From contig NZ_JACNMQ010000002.1 in assembly GCF_020622265.1 (NCBI RefSeq), forward strand, positions 310,001 to 374,000: DNA of 64,000 nucleotides, given 5' to 3'. Made by a program: the position numbers and the translations under genes. The notes under the pieces are model-generated. The model was not told the origin of the DNA. It saw only the letters and a list, made by a program, of their open reading frames with translations, and made no database searches. The DNA is from Halomonas sp. M20 (GTDB lineage Bacteria; Pseudomonadota; Gammaproteobacteria; Pseudomonadales; Halomonadaceae). Shown piece by piece: positions 59,338 through 64,000 of this stretch (the first letter of the stretch is position 1; each line of letters starts with the position of its first letter).

Positions 59338-61431
59338 GTGCATTCGTTCAAATCGTCGCTTCGTAGGCTTAATGTTGGCACCAAGCTATCGCTGCTCATA
59401 GTTGTGCTACAACTCGTGGGGTTCGTTGGATTGAGTATGTTTCTGTCTCAAGCCGCTATCCAACAACTTCAGCAAGAGGTTTCTCAGAGTATTACCCGAC
59501 AGCAGACACAGGTAGCGGACATGGTGTCACTGTTTGATGAGACTCTACAGGAGGAAGTCAGTAATTTTCTAAATATCTTCCTGGCGGATCTAGCACCTGA
59601 CTTTACTCTCGATCCACAGCAAAGAGTTGACGTAGTCGGGCGTGATACACCGACGTTGAGTAATGGCGAAGAGTTACTCAACGGTGTTTTCGACCTCCCC
59701 GACGCCTTCACCGCCAAGACAGGCGCGCCCGTCACCATGTTTGCACGAGATGGGGACGACTTCGTACGGGTGACCACGTCACTCAAAAAGGCAAATGGCG
59801 AACGTGCGGTAGGCACTTTGTTGAATCGTGACAGCCACAGCTACGCGCGATTGATGAGCGCAGAGTCCTATACCGGCATCGCCGAGCTTTTCGGCACGAC
59901 CTATATCACCAAGTATCAACCCATTCGCGATAGCCGCGGCGAGGTCATCGGCGCATCGTTCATCGGAATCGATATCACCCAAGAACTGGCAATGCTCAAG
60001 AGTCGGGTACGTGGCATGACGCATGACGAGAGTGGCTACACAATGCTCGTCAACGCCAGCGGCGCCAAGCGGGGTCATGTCATTGCCGGCGGCCCTCATG
60101 AAGAGAAGTCACTTGCGGAATTGACTACGCCGACGGGCGAACCAGCTTATGCAACGATGTTTTCCTCCACCTCGGGTCGCATCGATTACGCTTTGGCCGG
60201 AAGCGATACCCGAGAGCGCAACACTTACTTCATTAGCTATCCTGATTGGAACTGGATCATTGCCAGCACCGTGTTCCCTGCCGAAGTTCAAGGGGAAGTA
60301 GTAGCTCTGCGCAACTGGTCACTATTGGCGGCGCTGTTATTAGCTCTGTGTTTTGCTGGATTGATGTACTTCTTTCAACGCAGGCTCATCAGTGCGCCTC
60401 TAGCCCAAGTGGTAACTATGGGGCAAGGTTTGGCCAAGGGCGATCTGTCACAGCGATACGAGTCAAGCCGCCAGGATGAGATCGGCAAACTGATCACTTC
60501 CATGAACGGTATCGGTGAAGGACTCACTCATACCGTCGGGCGCGCCAGGGCCAGTGGCAATAGCGTGAACGATGCCGCTGCTAACATCGCTCAAAGCAGT
60601 CAGGATCTAGCATCGCGTACCGAACAGTCTGCTGCAAATCTGCAAGAGACCTCTGCGTCCATGGAGCAAATCACAGCCACAATCAAGAACACCGCGCATT
60701 CCGCGCAAGAAGCCAGCCAGCTGGTTCATGCCACGGCGGATATCGCCAAGCAAGGCAATACGGCCATGGGCGAGGCCCAAAACACGATGGAAGATATCAA
60801 CACCTCGGCCACCAAGATCAGCGAAATCACTACTCTTATCGACGGGATAGCCTTTCAAACCAATATACTGGCTCTAAATGCCTCCGTAGAAGCCGCCCGT
60901 GCCGGCGAGCACGGTCGAGGTTTCGCCGTGGTTGCTCAGGAAGTACGTACCTTGGCAACTCGCTCTAGCGACGCCTCCAAGGAAATTCGCGAACTCATTG
61001 ATGCATCGCTAAGACATACTGAATCAGGCGCCAAAATGGTCAAGGGCGCTGCACAGACCATGCAGGACATACTCAAGGGCATCGAGCGTGTCTCGGACAT
61101 GATCAGCGAAATCAGTGCTGGCACCAAGGAGCAGAGCGAAGGCATCAGCCAGATCAATCTTGCTGTTACGGAATTGGATACCATCACGCAGCAGAATGCT
61201 TCCATGGTACAGCAGTCCAATACAGCGGCAGAGATGATGAGCGATGAGTCCAGGCAACTCAGCGAATTACTGGCGTCCTTCAAACTTGGCTTCGAACAGA
61301 AAACAACGCCTGCCCCATTGCACTCGCTGCTACCAGGCGAGAGTCCAACCCTTTCAACAGCCCCACCGAAAAAGATCATCGAATCGCGCAGGTTAGCTGA
61401 GCACAATGACGATGATTGGAGCTCGTTCTAA
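59338..61431 (+). CDS. methyl-accepting chemotaxis protein
   Basis: Transmembrane chemoreceptor of 697 residues. Helix 1 about residues 17-40, an extracytoplasmic Cache-type sensor about 41-318 (with GVFDLPDAFTAKTGAPVTMFARDGDDFVRVTTSL and GDSRGEVIGASFIGIDI-like segments), helix 2 about 323-343, a HAMP domain about 345-400, and a long coiled-coil signalling domain about 410-660 with the conserved tip IDGIAFQTNILALNASVEAARAGEHGRGFAVVAQEVR (about 501-537). Methylation helices flank it. The C-terminus ends in DDDWSSF, a WxxF-type tether for CheR/CheB. Starts with GTG at 59338 after AAAGGAG. A sigma-28-like promoter and a downstream terminator bracket the gene. Confidence 0.93.
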   Translation: MHSFKSSLRRLNVGTKLSLLIVVLQLVGFVGLSMFLSQAAIQQLQQEVSQSITRQQTQVADMVSLFDETLQEEVSNFLNIFLADLAPDFTLDPQQRVDVVGRDTPTLSNGEELLNGVFDLPDAFTAKTGAPVTMFARDGDDFVRVTTSLKKANGERAVGTLLNRDSHSYARLMSAESYTGIAELFGTTYITKYQPIRDSRGEVIGASFIGIDITQELAMLKSRVRGMTHDESGYTMLVNASGAKRGHVIAGGPHEEKSLAELTTPTGEPAYATMFSSTSGRIDYALAGSDTRERNTYFISYPDWNWIIASTVFPAEVQGEVVALRNWSLLAALLLALCFAGLMYFFQRRLISAPLAQVVTMGQGLAKGDLSQRYESSRQDEIGKLITSMNGIGEGLTHTVGRARASGNSVNDAAANIAQSSQDLASRTEQSAANLQETSASMEQITATIKNTAHSAQEASQLVHATADIAKQGNTAMGEAQNTMEDINTSATKISEITTLIDGIAFQTNILALNASVEAARAGEHGRGFAVVAQEVRTLATRSSDASKEIRELIDASLRHTESGAKMVKGAAQTMQDILKGIERVSDMISEISAGTKEQSEGISQINLAVTELDTITQQNASMVQQSNTAAEMMSDESRQLSELLASFKLGFEQKTTPAPLHSLLPGESPTLSTAPPKKIIESRRLAEHNDDDWSSF

Positions 61432-61471
61432 GGGGAATACCCTTATGCATGAAAATGTATGAGCAAAATGA

Positions 61472-61505
61472 AAAGGGCCCGTTCTGGATAACGGGCCCTT
61501 TTTCA
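61472..61505 (+). terminator. intrinsic terminator after the chemotaxis receptor gene
   Basis: GGGCCCGTT pairs with AACGGGCCC around a short loop (stem from 61475 to 61498), preceded by AAAA and followed by TTTTTC. It lies about 40 bases after the stop codon. The A-run before and the T-run after make it usable from both strands, including for the leftward lipoprotein gene. Confidence 0.9.
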
Positions 61506-61547
61506 TTTCATTTCGGGGGTATCTTAGGCTATGGAAGTAGAAAGAGT

Positions 61548-62342
<795 letters not shown>

Positions 62343-62405
62343 TCCTTGATCTCCTGTCGTTTTCCTGGAACCTATTTATTGATAGCTCTTTTTTACAGGT
62401 AACGT

Positions 62406-62861
62406 TTACAGATAGCGTCCTGCGGAGCCGATCACCGTGACCAGCAAGCCCAGCGCCAGATTGATGGCGATCATCATGCGAATCTTGTTGAGCTGGGTGC
62501 CGCCCTCGGACCAGGTCTGCTCGCTCACCGCCTTTTTCAAACGCTTGAAAGGGGCAAAATAGAGATGAGCGAAGATCAGCATCATCACGATGCCCAGGGC
62601 CAGCATTGAATGCACATGCCCCCCGACATTAGCCATGCCGCCAAAACCGACGAAGATCAGCCAGAAGCCAGTCGCCAGCAGCACCGCAATCGACACCCAT
62701 ACCCAAGGAAAGAAACGGCGAAATACCTGGCTCCACAGCGTCAAGCGCATGGGGCGTTCGAGCAGGCTACCTGCCACTGGGCGCAGCGCCACATAGGCGA
62801 AGAACATGCCACCTACCCAAACCATCGCAGCCAGCAGGTGTAACGCGATTGCAATTGCCAT
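62406..62861 (-). CDS. CopD-like membrane protein
   Basis: 151 residues with four helices: about 1-22, 40-65, 75-100 and 120-145. The opening ALHLLAAMVWVGGMFFAYVALRPVA with His-x6-Trp/Gly and the later HVHSMLALGIVMMLIFAHLYFAPFKRL resemble the CopD/copper-resistance family and its haem-binding relatives. GAGGAAGGT precedes the ATG. Function uncertain: copper handling or a membrane cytochrome-like role. The DUF1264 gene follows on the same strand. Confidence 0.75.
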   Translation of the reverse strand: MAIAIALHLLAAMVWVGGMFFAYVALRPVAGSLLERPMRLTLWSQVFRRFFPWVWVSIAVLLATGFWLIFVGFGGMANVGGHVHSMLALGIVMMLIFAHLYFAPFKRLKKAVSEQTWSEGGTQLNKIRMMIAINLALGLLVTVIGSAGRYL

Positions 62862-62910
62862 ACCTTCCTCTCGACATCAGTCTGTTTGTTCACTCAATTA
62901 ACTTGCTTGC

Positions 62911-63624
62911 TCAATCCATTTGCTCGCAGAGCACCTTGCGCCGCTCGAAATCATCGACGAACTCATCCATGACCGTTGCATCGTAGGCGCGAAGACCACT
63001 GACCACCAGCTTCTTCGAACCCTGGCCGACTGTCTCGTCTTGGCTGACCATCTTGAATTCCAGATGGGCATCGCCTCGCTTGCCGTTGACTTCAAAAGTG
63101 GAGCCGGCAAATTCGACCTCGAGCGAAGCGATATCCAATGAGTTCAACGTGAAGCCCATGCTGTCATAGATCACCAGTGGACGCTGAGGGTTGAACATGA
63201 CGCCCTGCTGTTCCATCAGCGGCTTAAGATAGTGTGGAAAGTTGTGCCCAGAAAAGGCGATATAGCGACACGTAAAGGCTTCGATTACCGCTGGGTCGAC
63301 GCTTGCCTCACCACTGCGCTCGACGAACAACACCTCCTTGCCGGACACATCGTTCATACTCAACGTGTTATCGGCCAGCTCACGAATTTCTAGAGGCATA
63401 TCAGCGCCCACCATGCCGCGAAAATGAAAGGTCATTTGCGCAGATAGCCCATGGCGCGCCAGTATTAGAGCAAACAATAGATCACCTGGAACACAGAAAC
63501 GCCGCGCATCTGGATCATGGATCGGGTTGTAATCACCTGCCATCTGCTTGGCAAAATGACTGGCCTGTTCGGCGGAAATGCAAAAACGTCCATCCCTGAC
63601 CGTATAGAAATCATCAAGAAACAT
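62911..63624 (-). CDS. DUF3581 family protein
   Basis: 237 residues, a gammaproteobacterial family without assigned function. The N-terminal block FYTVRDGRFCISAEQASHFAKQMAGDYNPIHDPDARRFCVPGDLLFALIL (about residues 5-54) is like a hot-dog-fold dehydratase (MaoC) start; GDYNPIHDPDARRFCVPGDLLFAL resembles the hydratase motif. The rest is beta-rich. The ATG at 63624 is chosen, although no good Shine-Dalgarno exists; a TTG at 63657 is the alternative. It precedes the CopD-like gene on the same strand. Confidence 0.82.
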   Translation of the reverse strand: MFLDDFYTVRDGRFCISAEQASHFAKQMAGDYNPIHDPDARRFCVPGDLLFALILARHGLSAQMTFHFRGMVGADMPLEIRELADNTLSMNDVSGKEVLFVERSGEASVDPAVIEAFTCRYIAFSGHNFPHYLKPLMEQQGVMFNPQRPLVIYDSMGFTLNSLDIASLEVEFAGSTFEVNGKRGDAHLEFKMVSQDETVGQGSKKLVVSGLRAYDATVMDEFVDDFERRKVLCEQMD

Positions 63625-63826
63625 ACAATCTGTCCATGGATTGGGAATCAAGACCAACGAGCTCTTGTCTGTCGTATCATGAAACTGGAGGGGGCTGCCA
63701 CAACATGCCTGATAAATTTGCTATATAAGGGACGTAGTCGCACTGCTTGGTGCAGGCATGGAATTACGTGACATTCTGATTATAGGAGCCTTAGACCGCA
63801 ATCACGCCTTTTGAGGAAGTATTATC

Positions 63827-64000
63827 ATGAATGAACCTTGTAATGCCAAACGCTCAACGCTGCTGCTCGTCGATCTGCAGGAACGCCTCATGCCGGTGAT
63901 CCACGAAGCCGAAAGCGTCGTCGCCCACGCCCGGGTACTCATCGATGCGGCCCGACTGCTCGAGATTCCAATCATCGGAACCGAACAGAATCCGCTCAGC
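63827..64000 (+). CDS. isochorismatase/cysteine hydrolase family protein, 5' part only
   Basis: The frame runs off the end of the window. Its 58 visible residues contain STLLLVDLQERLMPVI (about residues 10-25), the catalytic Asp of the family's DLQ motif, and RLLEIPIIGTEQNPLS, matching the beta-strand 2 region of isochorismatase-like hydrolases, which is usual for bacterial proteins such as YcaC. GAGGAAG lies upstream of the ATG. Substrate not predictable from this part. Confidence 0.82.
   Translation, partial: MNEPCNAKRSTLLLVDLQERLMPVIHEAESVVAHARVLIDAARLLEIPIIGTEQNPLS

Overview
This window looks like chromosome from a moderately halophilic, pigmented gammaproteobacterium of the Halomonadaceae type (Halomonas, Kushneria and relatives). 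This is inferred from high GC with strong GC3 bias in most genes, TRAP transporters of both the DctP and TAXI kinds, a malonate-use cluster, recC-recB-recD order, and a beta-carotene/zeaxanthin cluster. The genus cannot be fixed from sequence alone. No rRNA, tRNA, CRISPR array, insertion sequence or prophage was recognised.

Layout. 1-1211 is poor in genes and holds one small decayed reading frame. 1212-4762: malate dehydrogenase with a TTG start, a membrane protein, a short-chain dehydrogenase and a small DNA-binding protein. 4863-8372: TAXI-type TRAP transporter operon. 8596-10441: Ada/AlkA-like repair fusion plus a methyltransferase. 10472-12550: acyltransferase with a C-terminal extracytoplasmic domain. 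12825-14295: a YrhK-domain gene and its broken upstream copy, with a 62-residue zinc-finger protein between them. 14473-18368: DMT exporter, AraC regulator, phosphoesterase and ilvD. 18466-24698: crtE, fni, crtY, crtI, crtB and crtZ. 25555-35226: malonate/malonate-semialdehyde region (mmsA, GntR regulator, DctPQM, malonyl-CoA decarboxylase, malonyl-CoA synthetase, and a maleate-isomerase/arylmalonate-decarboxylase family enzyme). 36842-46547: recC, recB, recD joined by ATGA overlaps. 46629-49786: an AT-rich insert built as integron gene cassettes. 49951-64000: housekeeping and small genes, including LysE/AraC, an Xre-RES toxin-antitoxin pair, ribonuclease Z, a chemotaxis receptor and several conserved DUF families.

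How the genes work together. In the pigment cluster Fni supplies DMAPP, CrtE makes GGPP, and CrtB, CrtI, CrtY and CrtZ lead through phytoene, lycopene and beta-carotene to zeaxanthin. crtE and fni diverge from one short region with overlapping promoters and a palindrome. In the malonate region a TRAP system would import a small dicarboxylate, MatB would activate it to malonyl-CoA and MatA would decarboxylate this to acetyl-CoA. MmsA would feed malonate semialdehyde to acetyl-CoA, and the GntR protein probably reads two matching 14-bp sites in front of dctP.

The most unusual part is the stretch between recD and a small HTH gene. Three attC-like hairpin sites lie in one orientation. Each cassette's own 5' box (GTTATGT, GTTAAAC, GTTAGTG) matches the reverse complement of its own 3' box (GCATAAC, ATTTAAC, TACTAAC) at 6 of 7 positions, and two of the sites carry the same extruded G. 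No integrase gene is visible, so this looks like a cluster of attC sites lacking an integrase (CALIN). It carries one ORF-less cassette, an FRG-domain protein, and a two-gene cassette pairing a TauD-like dioxygenase with a zinc-ribbon protein. The last pair is the best candidate here for an undescribed system, possibly a defence system.
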